A stretch of 46,087 nt of DNA from the NCBI GenBank assembly GCA_020353195.1, contig CP070691.1, positions 3,044,608 through 3,090,694 on the forward strand. Direction: 5' to 3'. Of the stretch, positions 24,486-32,688 are shown piece by piece (the stretch's first letter is position 1; each line of letters begins with the position of its first letter). The notes under the pieces are model-generated. The model searched no databases. It saw only the letters and a program-made list of their open reading frames with translations, and was not told the DNA's origin. The stretch comes from Phycisphaerales bacterium (GTDB taxonomy: Bacteria; Planctomycetota; Phycisphaerae; UBA1845). A program made the position numbers and the translations under genes.

Positions 24486-25214
24486 CTACTTCCAGTTGCT
24501 CTTGCTTCCGCCCGGTCGGCGCCCGGACGCAGCCGCCGGCTTCTCCAACCTTACTGCCATCGCGTTGCGCAAATCACATGCGTTGCCCTCATCCGTGTCG
24601 ATGTGCACCTCCAGCTTGAACCGCGGGTGCGGCCTCACTTTGACGCCCCCCAGAACCACCGGACACGTCCGATGCTCGATCACCAAGTTCATGCTGTCGC
24701 CCGCCCCGACGCCGTAACGCTCCGCATGGGCGGGGTTCATGTGCACGTGCCGCTGCGCCCGAATCACGCCTCGCTCAAGATACAGATGCCCCTTCGGCCC
24801 CAGAACGAGGCAGCCCGGTGTCCCCTCATGGTTACCACTCATACGCACCGGTACGTCAATCCCCAGCGCAATGGCGTCGGACAATGCCAACTCGATCTGC
24901 GTGTTGTCGCGCACCGGCCCCAAGATCCTCACGCTCTGGAGCATGCGACGCCGCGGGCCGATCAGATGCACCGTCTGCTCACTCGCAAAATCACCCTGCT
25001 GGTACAACCATCGCATCGGCGTCAGCTCGGCCCCGGCGCCGAACAGCTGCTCCAGATGCTCCTGCGTGATGTGCACGTGCCGGGCCGAGATGTTCACCAC
25101 GAGCGGCGCACTGGCTCTTTCCGGACGCGGCGCAAATCGTTCTCCGACGACCTCGGAGACGATCCTCTCGATCCGGTCGCGGTCAATCCCTGCCGACGAC
25201 TCGATGGTGGTCAT
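24486..25214 (-). CDS. pduL: PduL-type phosphotransacylase
   Basis: 242 residues from the ATG at 25214, overlapping the deoR stop as TGATG (a GTG three bases earlier is an alternative). Residues about 10-25 form an amphipathic helix (IDRDRIERIVSEVVGERF), then a proline/alanine linker, the usual PduL encapsulation peptide. Two PduL barrels follow. Zinc ligands are visible: HVH (46-48) in ISARHVHIT, HVHM (156-159), and His204 in EVHIDTDEGNA. It swaps CoA for phosphate on the acyl-CoA made by the aldehyde dehydrogenase, freeing CoA inside the shell and giving acyl phosphate for the kinase. It is structurally unrelated to Pta. Confidence 0.94.
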   Translation of the reverse strand: MTTIESSAGIDRDRIERIVSEVVGERFAPRPERASAPLVVNISARHVHITQEHLEQLFGAGAELTPMRWLYQQGDFASEQTVHLIGPRRRMLQSVRILGPVRDNTQIELALSDAIALGIDVPVRMSGNHEGTPGCLVLGPKGHLYLERGVIRAQRHVHMNPAHAERYGVGAGDSMNLVIEHRTCPVVLGGVKVRPHPRFKLEVHIDTDEGNACDLRNAMAVRLEKPAAASGRRPGGSKSNWK

Positions 25215-26062
25215 CACCGCTTCCCCGTCTCTTCCGCGTTCTCGCCGCCCGGTTCAGCCCTCAAATCCGCCTCCCGTTGACTTCCCGCCACCTCGGCGAC
25301 ATGCACCCGGGCCCCACGCGACTCCGCCAACTCCACCCAGTTCGCCGCCACTTTCGAGTCCGTGACAAGATGGTTGAGCTGCTCGAAGTCACACAAATGC
25401 ACCAGCGACCGCCGACCGAACTTCGAATGATCCACCACGACAATGGTCTCCTCCGCCGCATCGATCATCAGGTGCTCCACCTCGACCATCAGCAGGTTCG
25501 CATTGAACAGACCGTCTTCGGTGATCCCCGCCGTCCCCATCACGGCCCACCTCACATGCAGCGCGCGAAGCATGGTCTCCGCATACCGCCCCAGCGCAAC
25601 CCCGGTGCGCGGCATGATCGCGCCCCCAAGGAACACGACCTCGGTGTCGGAACTCTTGCCAAGCAACGTGGCGACCGGAAGCGAGTTCGTCACCACCTGC
25701 AACCGGCGGTCCTTCAGATGCTCAGCAACCTGATACGCCGTCGTCCCCCCGTCCAGCAGAACAGCCTCGCCATCCTGAATGAGCGACGCGGCCAACTGCC
25801 CGATCGCTCGCTTCTCCGCGATGTTCTGCGAGCGACGCCGCGCATAGTCCAGCGGATGGTCCGGCACTTCCAGGTGAAACGCGCCGCCGTGCGTCCGCCT
25901 CGCGGTCCCCCTGCGCTCCATCTCACCCAAATCCCGCCGAATCGTGGTCACCGACACCCCGAAACGCTTGACAAGGTCCTTGAGCGACGCGTAGCCACGC
26001 TCCTCAAGATACGCGCTGATCTGAGCTTGACGCTCCGCCGCTTGCACCAGAAGACAACCCAT
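25214..26062 (-). CDS. DeoR-family transcriptional regulator of the BMC operon
   Basis: 282 residues. The N-terminal winged helix-turn-helix (about 8-62) is classical DeoR: AERQAQISAYLEERGY, LVKRFGVSVTTIRRDLGEM and RTHGGAF. The C-terminal sensor domain (about 80-250) has LLDGGTTAYQVAEHL and VVDHSKFGRRSLV, the sugar-phosphate isomerase-like fold that binds phosphorylated sugar effectors in this family. It is the first gene of the operon and so probably autoregulates it. The effector is likely the phosphosugar that the compartment consumes. A candidate operator overlaps the promoter just upstream. The ATG at 26062 follows AGGGCGGA. Confidence 0.93.
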   Translation of the reverse strand: MGCLLVQAAERQAQISAYLEERGYASLKDLVKRFGVSVTTIRRDLGEMERRGTARRTHGGAFHLEVPDHPLDYARRRSQNIAEKRAIGQLAASLIQDGEAVLLDGGTTAYQVAEHLKDRRLQVVTNSLPVATLLGKSSDTEVVFLGGAIMPRTGVALGRYAETMLRALHVRWAVMGTAGITEDGLFNANLLMVEVEHLMIDAAEETIVVVDHSKFGRRSLVHLCDFEQLNHLVTDSKVAANWVELAESRGARVHVAEVAGSQREADLRAEPGGENAEETGKR

Positions 26063-26101
26063 TCCGCCCTAGATTACGGCCGAAATACGCCACAAAATGC
26101 A

Positions 26102-26117
26102 CACTTTCGATCACTTT
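26102..26117 (-). promoter_or_regulatory. Candidate DeoR operator: direct repeat CACTTT-N4-CACTTT
   Basis: CACTTT occurs at 26102-26107 and 26112-26117 with a four-base spacer, so the copies are one helical turn apart (10 bp). It lies just downstream of the -10 box and overlaps the expected transcription start. This is an ideal place for a repressor. Several DeoR-family proteins bind direct repeats at this sort of spacing (family knowledge). Confidence 0.5.
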
Positions 26118-26125
26118 ACGAACGA

Positions 26126-26154
26126 ATTATAACATATTCATGGCCGGAACGCAA
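26126..26154 (-). promoter_or_regulatory. Sigma-70-type promoter of the BMC operon
   Basis: On the minus strand, TTGCGT (26149-26154) and a perfect TATAAT (26126-26131) are separated by 17 bp. The region is markedly AT-rich against the GC-rich surroundings. The start codon of the DeoR gene is 64 bp downstream of the -10 box, leaving an untranslated leader of about 55 bases. Confidence 0.7.
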
Positions 26155-26276
26155 GGAATAAAGCACTAACAGTTAAATTCCAGCAGATATGTAGTCGCTC
26201 TCCCCCGCCGTGAGCGCCGAACCTCCGACGTCGCCTGCCACCTGAGAACCCGGTGAGCCATCGGGCGGCGGCCCGG

Positions 26277-27929
26277 TCATCCGGTCAGTGGATCGCGCTG
26301 AATGACGTGCCGGTCGCCGGACCGTTGCTGGGTGACGTGATACGCCGGCTTGCTCGGGTCGGGCTCGGCCGGGAAATCAGTGCGGTAATGGACGCCTCGT
26401 GACTCGCCGCGGTGCAAGGCCCCGGCGGTGATCAGCCGCCCCACCGTCAACATGTTCTGCGTTTCCCAACCGTCCCGGTCATCGAACGTCTTGTCGAGGA
26501 CGAACCGACCCCAGAAGTTGATGATCTCGATCGTCTCGGTCAGCAGTTCGTGGCTGCGGGCGATGCCGACGTTGCGCCACATCAGGCTGCGGAGGCTGTT
26601 GCGAATGTCCGAGAGGTCCAGCCGCGTGCTCCGGGAGATCGGGTTCTCGGCTTTGACCTTCGCGGGCCCCACCGACTGGCCCCGGCCCCGCAACCGCGCA
26701 CCGGCCGTCTGCCCGGCAATCGCGCCGAACACCAGCCCCTCCAGAAGCGAATTGCTCGGAAGGCGATTGGCCCCATGTAGCCCCGCACTGGCGGCCTCCC
26801 CGCAACACAGCAGCCCCTCCAGTGACGTCCTGGCGGCACTGTCGGCGGCTACGCCGCCAATCATATAGTGGGCTGCCGGGCGCACGGGAATCAGATCGCG
26901 CCCCACGTCGATGTCAAACTCCTGGCAGAGCCGGGTGATGTGAGGGAAGCGACGGGCGAACCAGTCCTGGCCGAGGTGGCGGACGTCGATGTAGACGCAC
27001 GTCCCCCCGGTCTTGGCCAGGTTATCGCGGATGGCCTGACTGACTACGTCTCGCGGAGCCAATTCGGCGTCCGGATGATAATCGAACATGAAGCGGTCGC
27101 CCCCGCGGTCGATGAGGTACGCCCCTTCGCCGCGAACAGCCTCGGAAATCAACGCCCGAGACGAGCCGGCCACGTACAGCGTCGTGGGATGAAACTGGAC
27201 AAGCTCCATGTCGCGCAGCCTGGCGCCGGCCCGGAATGCGACGGCGTAGGCATCGCCAGTTGCGACCTGCGGGTTGGTCGTCTCACGATACACCCGCCCG
27301 CCACCGCCGCCGGCCAGGATGGTCTGCCCGGCCCATAGCAGTTGGTGGCCGTATTGCTCGTGGAACGTCACCGCGCCGACGCACCGTCCTTCGAGCGTGA
27401 TCAGATCGATCAGGAAACAACATTCGAAGACGCGCACGTTGGGGGTTTCGTTGAGCCTGGCCAGCAGGCACCGGACCAGTTCCCGTCCGGTCTGGTCGCC
27501 GTTGGCGTGCAGGATGCGGCGCCGTTGATGCCCGCCTTCCTGGCCGAGCACGATCCGGTCACCGTCCCGGTCGAATCGGGCGCCCCATCTGACCAGTTCG
27601 TTGATGCGTTCCAGTCCGTCCCGAACGACGGTGTGGACGATATCGGGATGGCTGAGCCCGACACCGACACGCACCGTGTCCTCGGCGTGGTTGTCGATCG
27701 AGTCGTCGCCGGCCATCGCCCCGGCGATGCCTCCCTGCGCATAGCTCGTGGCGGATTCGTCCAGCGATTCCTTGGTGATGAGAATGACATCGCCGTGCCG
27801 GGCCGCCTCGATCGCCGCTCGCACGCCGGCGACGCCGCTCCCGATCACCAGAACGTCGGTCAGAATGTGCCCGATCCGTGCCGAATCGAAATTCGTCAGA
27901 TATCGGCGGGTGTCGTAGAGCACTGCCAT
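26277..27929 (-). CDS. nadB: L-aspartate oxidase
   Basis: 550 residues from the ATG at 27929; in-frame ATG codons at 27941 and 27968 are alternatives. The FAD-binding motif VLVIGSGVAGVRAAIEAA is followed by ATSYAQGGIAGAM, a substrate-site SEAVRGEGAYLIDRGGDRFM, VRPAAHYMIGGVAAD and LHGANRLPSNSLLEGLVFG. This order is that of NadB rather than succinate dehydrogenase or fumarate reductase, which lack the MTGVMAV-type short start and partner subunits. It oxidises L-aspartate to iminosuccinate, the first step of de novo NAD synthesis. nadA and nadC are not in the window. It lies upstream of the BMC promoter on the same strand, 215 bp away. Confidence 0.92.
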   Translation of the reverse strand: MAVLYDTRRYLTNFDSARIGHILTDVLVIGSGVAGVRAAIEAARHGDVILITKESLDESATSYAQGGIAGAMAGDDSIDNHAEDTVRVGVGLSHPDIVHTVVRDGLERINELVRWGARFDRDGDRIVLGQEGGHQRRRILHANGDQTGRELVRCLLARLNETPNVRVFECCFLIDLITLEGRCVGAVTFHEQYGHQLLWAGQTILAGGGGGRVYRETTNPQVATGDAYAVAFRAGARLRDMELVQFHPTTLYVAGSSRALISEAVRGEGAYLIDRGGDRFMFDYHPDAELAPRDVVSQAIRDNLAKTGGTCVYIDVRHLGQDWFARRFPHITRLCQEFDIDVGRDLIPVRPAAHYMIGGVAADSAARTSLEGLLCCGEAASAGLHGANRLPSNSLLEGLVFGAIAGQTAGARLRGRGQSVGPAKVKAENPISRSTRLDLSDIRNSLRSLMWRNVGIARSHELLTETIEIINFWGRFVLDKTFDDRDGWETQNMLTVGRLITAGALHRGESRGVHYRTDFPAEPDPSKPAYHVTQQRSGDRHVIQRDPLTG

Positions 27930-28151
27930 CACGCCGGTCATCCTACCGGCACTGGCGGGGCGCAACAATCACCGCTCAGCAGAAGGGCTGACGGGCAGAC
28001 AGATCAAGGGGCCGGGGATCCGAGAGGCCAGGCGGGTCGGAACCGGCCGATCCCGGAACACCTTGCCTGGTGGTTCTCCGGCCCGGCATCCGAAGCGGAC
28101 GCCGAGGACTGATAACTAAACGGCGCCCCCAGGTTCGTCGATAACCCAGGC

Positions 28152-30833
28152 ATGAGTCTACCCCCCTGCCAAGACCGGCGGGCCCGGTCCGCGCTGGCCC
28201 TGCCCCTACTTGCACTGTTCGGCCTGGGCGCCGGCGCCGCAGCCACCGGCGTGTCGGCTGCCCAGCCGCCTGCGGCATCGCCGTTGAACACGCGGGAGAC
28301 CCATCGCTTCGACTTCAACGAGCCTGACAACTTCACGCCAGTGCCCAAATACTGGGTGCCGTTCAAGACGCTCCCCAGCTTCACCGTAGGGACCTTCGAC
28401 GAGTCGACCGGCCACGAGGCACCACCATCGTTCTATCTAGGGCTCAACGGGCGGGACGTCGCTTACCGTTACGTGGGGCCCTCGTTCGAGACGCAGGTCC
28501 ACCCCAACAGTGACTATCACATCTCGGCATGGATCAAGCCCGACCGCCTCCGCACGGCACGGGCCCACATCTCCGCGTTTTACGTCGATCGCGAGGGGCT
28601 GCCGATCGCGAACTCGCAAGTGTTCAGCCGGTTCGTCGGCGGGCAGAACGATGAATGGCAGACGGTCAGTGTGCATCTGCCGGCCGGCCCCCGCGAAGCC
28701 CACAGCATCGGGCTGACGGTACGCGTGGTACAGCAACGGACATGGCGAACCGGACCTCTCCCCCATCGGTTCATTGAGCAAACCGATGTTGATGCCGGTG
28801 CGTGGTTTGACGACATCGTGGTGTATCGGCTTCCTCGCGCGCTGATCACGACGCGTGCTGCAGGCAACGTGTTCGTCGCCCCGCAGATGCCGGCCGTACA
28901 GGCAATCATCACCGACAGCAAACCGGAAGAACTGGTCGCAACCATCACCCTGACCGACGCCGCGGGGCACGAGCTGGAGTCGACGACGGTGGACATCGAT
29001 TCGTCACAGGATCATGAAGGAACCCTGGTCAATTACCGCAACCTCACACCGGGGATCTACCGCGCCACGCTGCAGGTGGGCGTGGGCGAAAACACTCTCG
29101 TGCGCCGGTGGCGGACGTTCGCCTACCTGCACGAGCCGTGTCGAGGGCCCGGATCGGTCTCCCGCCCGTTCGGCGTGGTCATGAACGGACCCGGCCAAAC
29201 CATGGACCAGGTGGCGCTGCTCTCGGCGCTGGGTGTGGGAGCAGTGAAGCTGCCGCTGTGGGCCCAGGGGCGCGACCGGGTCGGGTTCGCCGACGCAACC
29301 GAATCGCTGGACCTCCTGCTGCATCATCTGGTCAAAGCGCGAGTGGCAATGCTGGGCGTGCTCGCCGGGCCGCCGTCGGAATTGGTTCGAACGGCCGGGG
29401 AGTTCCCTCGCCCGCTACTGGAGATTCTCGCCGACGATCCGGCCGGGTGGCGCGACCCGCTGGCCGACGTGGTGGCGCCGAACGCGGGCATCTTCCGCTC
29501 GTGGCAGATCGGCGGGGACAACGACCCGGACATGATCGACCCCGTGATGCAGGCGGCGGCGTTTCCCCCGGTGCGAAAGGAAATGAAGGTCCTGATGACC
29601 GCACCGGACTTGACCGCCCCCGGAAACGCCCACGTCTCTCCGGATCAAGGCAGATCGCCGGCCGACAACATCAGCCTGACCATTGAGAACGACGTCCAGC
29701 CGGAGTGGATTCCGGAGCACCTCGCATCTTACCAGGACTTGGGCTACCGGCACCTGGAAGTCTACCTCGAGACGTTGCCGCCGGATCGCTACGAGCGGAC
29801 CGCATTCCTGGCGGACTTGGCCAAGCGCGTGGTCTACGCACTTCACGCCGGCGTGGATCGGGTGTTCCTCCATCAACCGTGGCAGGAACGGACCACGGTC
29901 AACGGGGAGACGACCGAACCTACCGAGGCGTTTGTCGTCTACCGGACCGCCGTTGACCTGCTGGCAGAGGCCAAGCTGGCCTCCACATTGCATCTGAGCC
30001 CGGATGTCACGTGCCTGGCGTTCGATTCCGGTCAGGACGCGGTGCTCGTGTTGTGGGACGACGGTGCCGGACCCGAGGGGCGAACGCACGTGCTGCAAAT
30101 GGGCGCGGCGACGCGCCAAATCGATCTGTGGGGGCACCCCACGCCGCTGGAACGAACCCCGGATGGACGCCAGCGGGTCCGTCTTTCGCCGGTGCCGGTA
30201 TTCGTTGACGGCGTCGAGCAGTGGCTGGTGGCGTTTCTCACCCGTTTGCGCCTGGAACCGCAGCAGGTCGAGTTTCGCATCGGCTCGCATGTCCATACCG
30301 TGACCCTGGCCGCCCCGGTGCGGGAGGCGATTTCCGGAACCGTCCACCTGCGAACACCTCCGGCGTGGGAAGTCAAACCCAGACGGTTTTCGTTCGCACT
30401 GCCCCCCGGCGGAACGCTGGACAAGGAAGTAAACATCCGCTACACGCATAACGAACCGGCCGGCACGAAAACCGTCCTCGCGCAGATCGAGTTCGATTCC
30501 GAACCACGATACCACGTCGAGGTCCCCCTCCCGGTTGAGATCGGGCTGGAGGGAATCGAAGTCTGGGGTTACGCCAGTCGGCGAGGGGATCGCCTGATCA
30601 TCCGGCACGGTGTGCTCAACCGAACCGACGACACAATCAGCTTCCGAGGGTTCGTTGTGGCTCCGGGCCGGACCCGTCAGTATCGCGTTTTCAATGCCAT
30701 GTTCCCCGGACGTACCATTGTCACGGAATATGCCTTCGATAACGGCGCTGATCTCGCCGGTCGGGTGTTGCGGCTGGGGCTGCGCGAAGTCGGTGGCCGG
30801 CGCGCTCACAACCTTGAAATCACCGTACCGTGA
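28152..30833 (+). CDS. Large secreted protein, possible glycoside hydrolase-like barrel, function unknown
   Basis: 893 residues with a signal peptide (ALALPLLALFGLGAGAAATG, cleavage near VSAAQ). Residues about 48-235 form a beta-rich jelly-roll resembling a carbohydrate-binding module (RFDFNEPDNFTPVPKYW, ending VDAGAWFDDIVVYR). Residues about 240-330 look like an Ig-type domain. Residues about 335-600 have the spacing of a TIM barrel (ALGVGAVKLPLW, FRSWQIGGDNDPDM, YRHLEVYLETLPP, VDRVFLHQPW). C-terminal beta domains follow (to 893) and one resembles a NEW3-type module. I cannot assign a glycosidase family or catalytic pair with confidence. It is monocistronic, divergent from nadB and convergent with agmatinase. 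Confidence 0.7.
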   Translation: MSLPPCQDRRARSALALPLLALFGLGAGAAATGVSAAQPPAASPLNTRETHRFDFNEPDNFTPVPKYWVPFKTLPSFTVGTFDESTGHEAPPSFYLGLNGRDVAYRYVGPSFETQVHPNSDYHISAWIKPDRLRTARAHISAFYVDREGLPIANSQVFSRFVGGQNDEWQTVSVHLPAGPREAHSIGLTVRVVQQRTWRTGPLPHRFIEQTDVDAGAWFDDIVVYRLPRALITTRAAGNVFVAPQMPAVQAIITDSKPEELVATITLTDAAGHELESTTVDIDSSQDHEGTLVNYRNLTPGIYRATLQVGVGENTLVRRWRTFAYLHEPCRGPGSVSRPFGVVMNGPGQTMDQVALLSALGVGAVKLPLWAQGRDRVGFADATESLDLLLHHLVKARVAMLGVLAGPPSELVRTAGEFPRPLLEILADDPAGWRDPLADVVAPNAGIFRSWQIGGDNDPDMIDPVMQAAAFPPVRKEMKVLMTAPDLTAPGNAHVSPDQGRSPADNISLTIENDVQPEWIPEHLASYQDLGYRHLEVYLETLPPDRYERTAFLADLAKRVVYALHAGVDRVFLHQPWQERTTVNGETTEPTEAFVVYRTAVDLLAEAKLASTLHLSPDVTCLAFDSGQDAVLVLWDDGAGPEGRTHVLQMGAATRQIDLWGHPTPLERTPDGRQRVRLSPVPVFVDGVEQWLVAFLTRLRLEPQQVEFRIGSHVHTVTLAAPVREAISGTVHLRTPPAWEVKPRRFSFALPPGGTLDKEVNIRYTHNEPAGTKTVLAQIEFDSEPRYHVEVPLPVEIGLEGIEVWGYASRRGDRLIIRHGVLNRTDDTISFRGFVVAPGRTRQYRVFNAMFPGRTIVTEYAFDNGADLAGRVLRLGLREVGGRRAHNLEITVP

Positions 30834-30889
30834 TCAGAAACACCGAAGCGTTCAAACGTCGAACTACCGATAGAACGGGCGCAGCGGCT

Positions 30890-31774
30890 TTATAGCTTGC
30901 CTTGGTCAGCCGCTTGGACGTAGCAGATCAGTTTGTAAGCCAGCCGGGCGGCCAGGAACTCGGTGACGACCTGGCCGGGGATCGGCGCTACCTCCACGAC
31001 ATCCGCCGCCACGATCCGCTTCTCCGCCGCCACCAGCCGCAGCAGCGAAATCGCCTGATACCAGTCGATGCCGCCCGGCTCCGGTGTCCCCGTACCCGGA
31101 GCTACCGCAGGGTCGAACCCGTCGATGTCGATCGTGATGTAGACGGTCGCACCCAGCCGATCCAACACCCGATCGATCCACTCGTCGGACTCGAAACACT
31201 CCCGGGCGGTGACCGGCTCGATACCGGCCTTTCGCATGAACCGGTGCTCTTCCCGGGAAACGTTTCGGATACCGACGGGGACAATCGTCCGGGCATGGTC
31301 CAGTACCCGCCGCATGGCACAGGCATGTGAATAGGGAGTGTTCTCGTAGCGGTCCCGCAGGTCCGCGTGGGCGTCGATCTGCAGCACTGATAGTGTCTTG
31401 TGCTTGCCCGCCACCGCCCGCACCAGTGCCGGCGTGATCCCGTGCTCCCCACCGAGCGTCAGCAGGAACTTGCCGTCCCGGAGTATGCGGCAGGCGGCGC
31501 GATGCACCGTCTCGTGCATGGCCGCCGGGCCCGACTGGTCAGGGGCCAGCGGGTCCAGCGTGCAGATGCCGCAGTGGTGAAACTCCTCCGCCAACTCCTC
31601 ATCGAACCGTTCCACATCCTCGGAAGCGTCGAGGATGGCCTTGGGCCCCAGCCTCGTACCACCACGATAGCTGGCCGTAGCCTCGTAGGGGACGGGCAGC
31701 ACGGCGAACCGCGCGGATTCGTACCCGCTCTGCTCACGTCCCAGACCCAGGAAGTTTGACGGATAAGCGTCCAT
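30890..31774 (-). CDS. speB: Agmatinase (arginase/ureohydrolase family)
   Basis: 294 residues from the ATG at 31774, with GTG three bases earlier as alternative. All metal-binding residues of the ureohydrolase family are present: His111 (GGEHGIT), Asp134/His136/Asp138 (IDAHADLRD) and Asp216/Asp218 (TIDIDGFDPAVAPGTGTPEPGG). Two manganese ions would activate water to split urea from the guanidinium group. Agmatinase rather than arginase is inferred from the upstream arginine decarboxylase gene, which ends 27 bp away and makes its substrate. The product is putrescine. Both genes are on one leftward transcript. Confidence 0.9.
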   Translation of the reverse strand: MDAYPSNFLGLGREQSGYESARFAVLPVPYEATASYRGGTRLGPKAILDASEDVERFDEELAEEFHHCGICTLDPLAPDQSGPAAMHETVHRAACRILRDGKFLLTLGGEHGITPALVRAVAGKHKTLSVLQIDAHADLRDRYENTPYSHACAMRRVLDHARTIVPVGIRNVSREEHRFMRKAGIEPVTARECFESDEWIDRVLDRLGATVYITIDIDGFDPAVAPGTGTPEPGGIDWYQAISLLRLVAAEKRIVAADVVEVAPIPGQVVTEFLAARLAYKLICYVQAADQGKL

Positions 31775-31801
31775 CACCCGTCTTGCCGTTTCGGCATTTC
31801 G

Positions 31802-32356
31802 CTAAGACACAAACACCGCCGCCGCCACCGCCGTCGTCCACAGCCCGTTCTTGTCGCCCTCGGCCGTTTGCGCCACGGCTCGCGTCCGGACCACCAACCC
31901 CTTGCTCCGGTAAATCTCGCGCCGCTCGTCGTAGGCTTTGTCCGGGTCCAACTCCAGGCCATGCGTGGTCGCCAGCATCGAAGCCGCCATGTCCTCCACC
32001 AGATCCGCACACTTGCGGTGGGTCAGCCCGAAGCCATGGAACTCAGAAATGTAACCGTACTCCCCCTTGCCCGCACTCAGGGCCAACCCGATGCCTGAAC
32101 TGACCAGTCGATTGGGCTCGTCGCTGCGGGCGTCGGCCATTACACAGTGAACGATCTGGCCCGGCTGTAACAAGGCCAACCCGCGCCTGCGCGAGATGAT
32201 CTTGCAGCCGGGGGGGAAGATGCTCGACACGCGAACCAGATTGAACTCGGCAATCCTCGCCACCCGCAAAGCCGCCTCGAACGATTGCAGGTTGTTCCGG
32301 TGCTTGCCGACGCCCTTGGTGAAGAACATCCGCTCGGGGACAAACGGTGAAGCCAT
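31802..32356 (-). CDS. pdaD: Pyruvoyl-dependent arginine decarboxylase
   Basis: 184 residues. The proenzyme self-cleavage site is visible as Ser44-Ser45 in LVRVSSIFPPGC, where the new N-terminal serine becomes the pyruvoyl cofactor (established for the family). Downstream family blocks include LLQPGQIVHCVMADARSDEPN, SSGIGLALSAGKGEYGYISEFHGFG and THRKCADLVEDMA. It makes agmatine from arginine without pyridoxal phosphate. The ATG at 32356 is preceded by a strong GGAGG, and a good promoter lies about 70 bp upstream. This archaeal-type enzyme is also found in chlamydiae and planctomycetes, and it pairs here with agmatinase for putrescine synthesis. Confidence 0.93.
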   Translation of the reverse strand: MASPFVPERMFFTKGVGKHRNNLQSFEAALRVARIAEFNLVRVSSIFPPGCKIISRRRGLALLQPGQIVHCVMADARSDEPNRLVSSGIGLALSAGKGEYGYISEFHGFGLTHRKCADLVEDMAASMLATTHGLELDPDKAYDERREIYRSKGLVVRTRAVAQTAEGDKNGLWTTAVAAAVFVS

Positions 32357-32423
32357 TCAAGGACCTCCAATGTGGCAACCGAGAAACACGCGGGCCGGCG
32401 CGGCGCTGGACCGTCCGGGCAGG

Positions 32424-32451
32424 ATTATAGCGACAGCTGTGCCCGCGTCAC
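32424..32451 (-). promoter_or_regulatory. Promoter of the arginine decarboxylase-agmatinase operon
   Basis: On the minus strand, GTGACG (32446-32451, four of six match to TTGACA) and a perfect TATAAT (32424-32429) have a 16-bp spacer. The start codon is 67 bp downstream of the -10 box. Confidence 0.6.
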
Positions 32452-32538
32452 TACAGCACGATGTGCGACCACATATCGAGGCGCACTTTGACGCATAGTC
32501 CACAAAGCAAGGCGGTGCCGCCGCTCGTTGGAGCGGGC

Positions 32539-32562
32539 AAAAACCCCGGAAAGCTCTCCGGG
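32539..32562 (-). terminator. Intrinsic terminator of the golvesin/dockerin gene
   Basis: On the minus strand, CCCGGA, a six-base loop and TCCGGG form a perfect stem, followed after one G by TTTTT. It lies 126 bp past the stop of the 805-residue secreted protein gene and before the arginine decarboxylase promoter, so it insulates the two units. Confidence 0.75.
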
Positions 32563-32688
32563 ACCGCTCGAGACGGTGCCCGATCAGGACCGACCCCACT
32601 CGACTGGCCACGCTGTCTGCAAAGGCCCCTCAGCAGGCTGCCCGCACCGTCGTACAGGACGCGGAGGCCAGATCCCCCGGCTGCCGAC

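Larger units (their letters stand above)
32357..32688. other. 332-bp regulatory intergenic region
   Basis: No gene is seen. The left half carries the promoter and leader of the arginine decarboxylase operon, and the middle carries the terminator of the golvesin/dockerin gene. Both are listed separately. The remainder (32563-32688) is GC-rich with no clear structure. Confidence 0.6.

Noticed and set aside
28152..30833. Assignment to a specific glycoside hydrolase family
   Set aside because: Barrel-like spacing is visible but no catalytic carboxylate pair could be placed with confidence.
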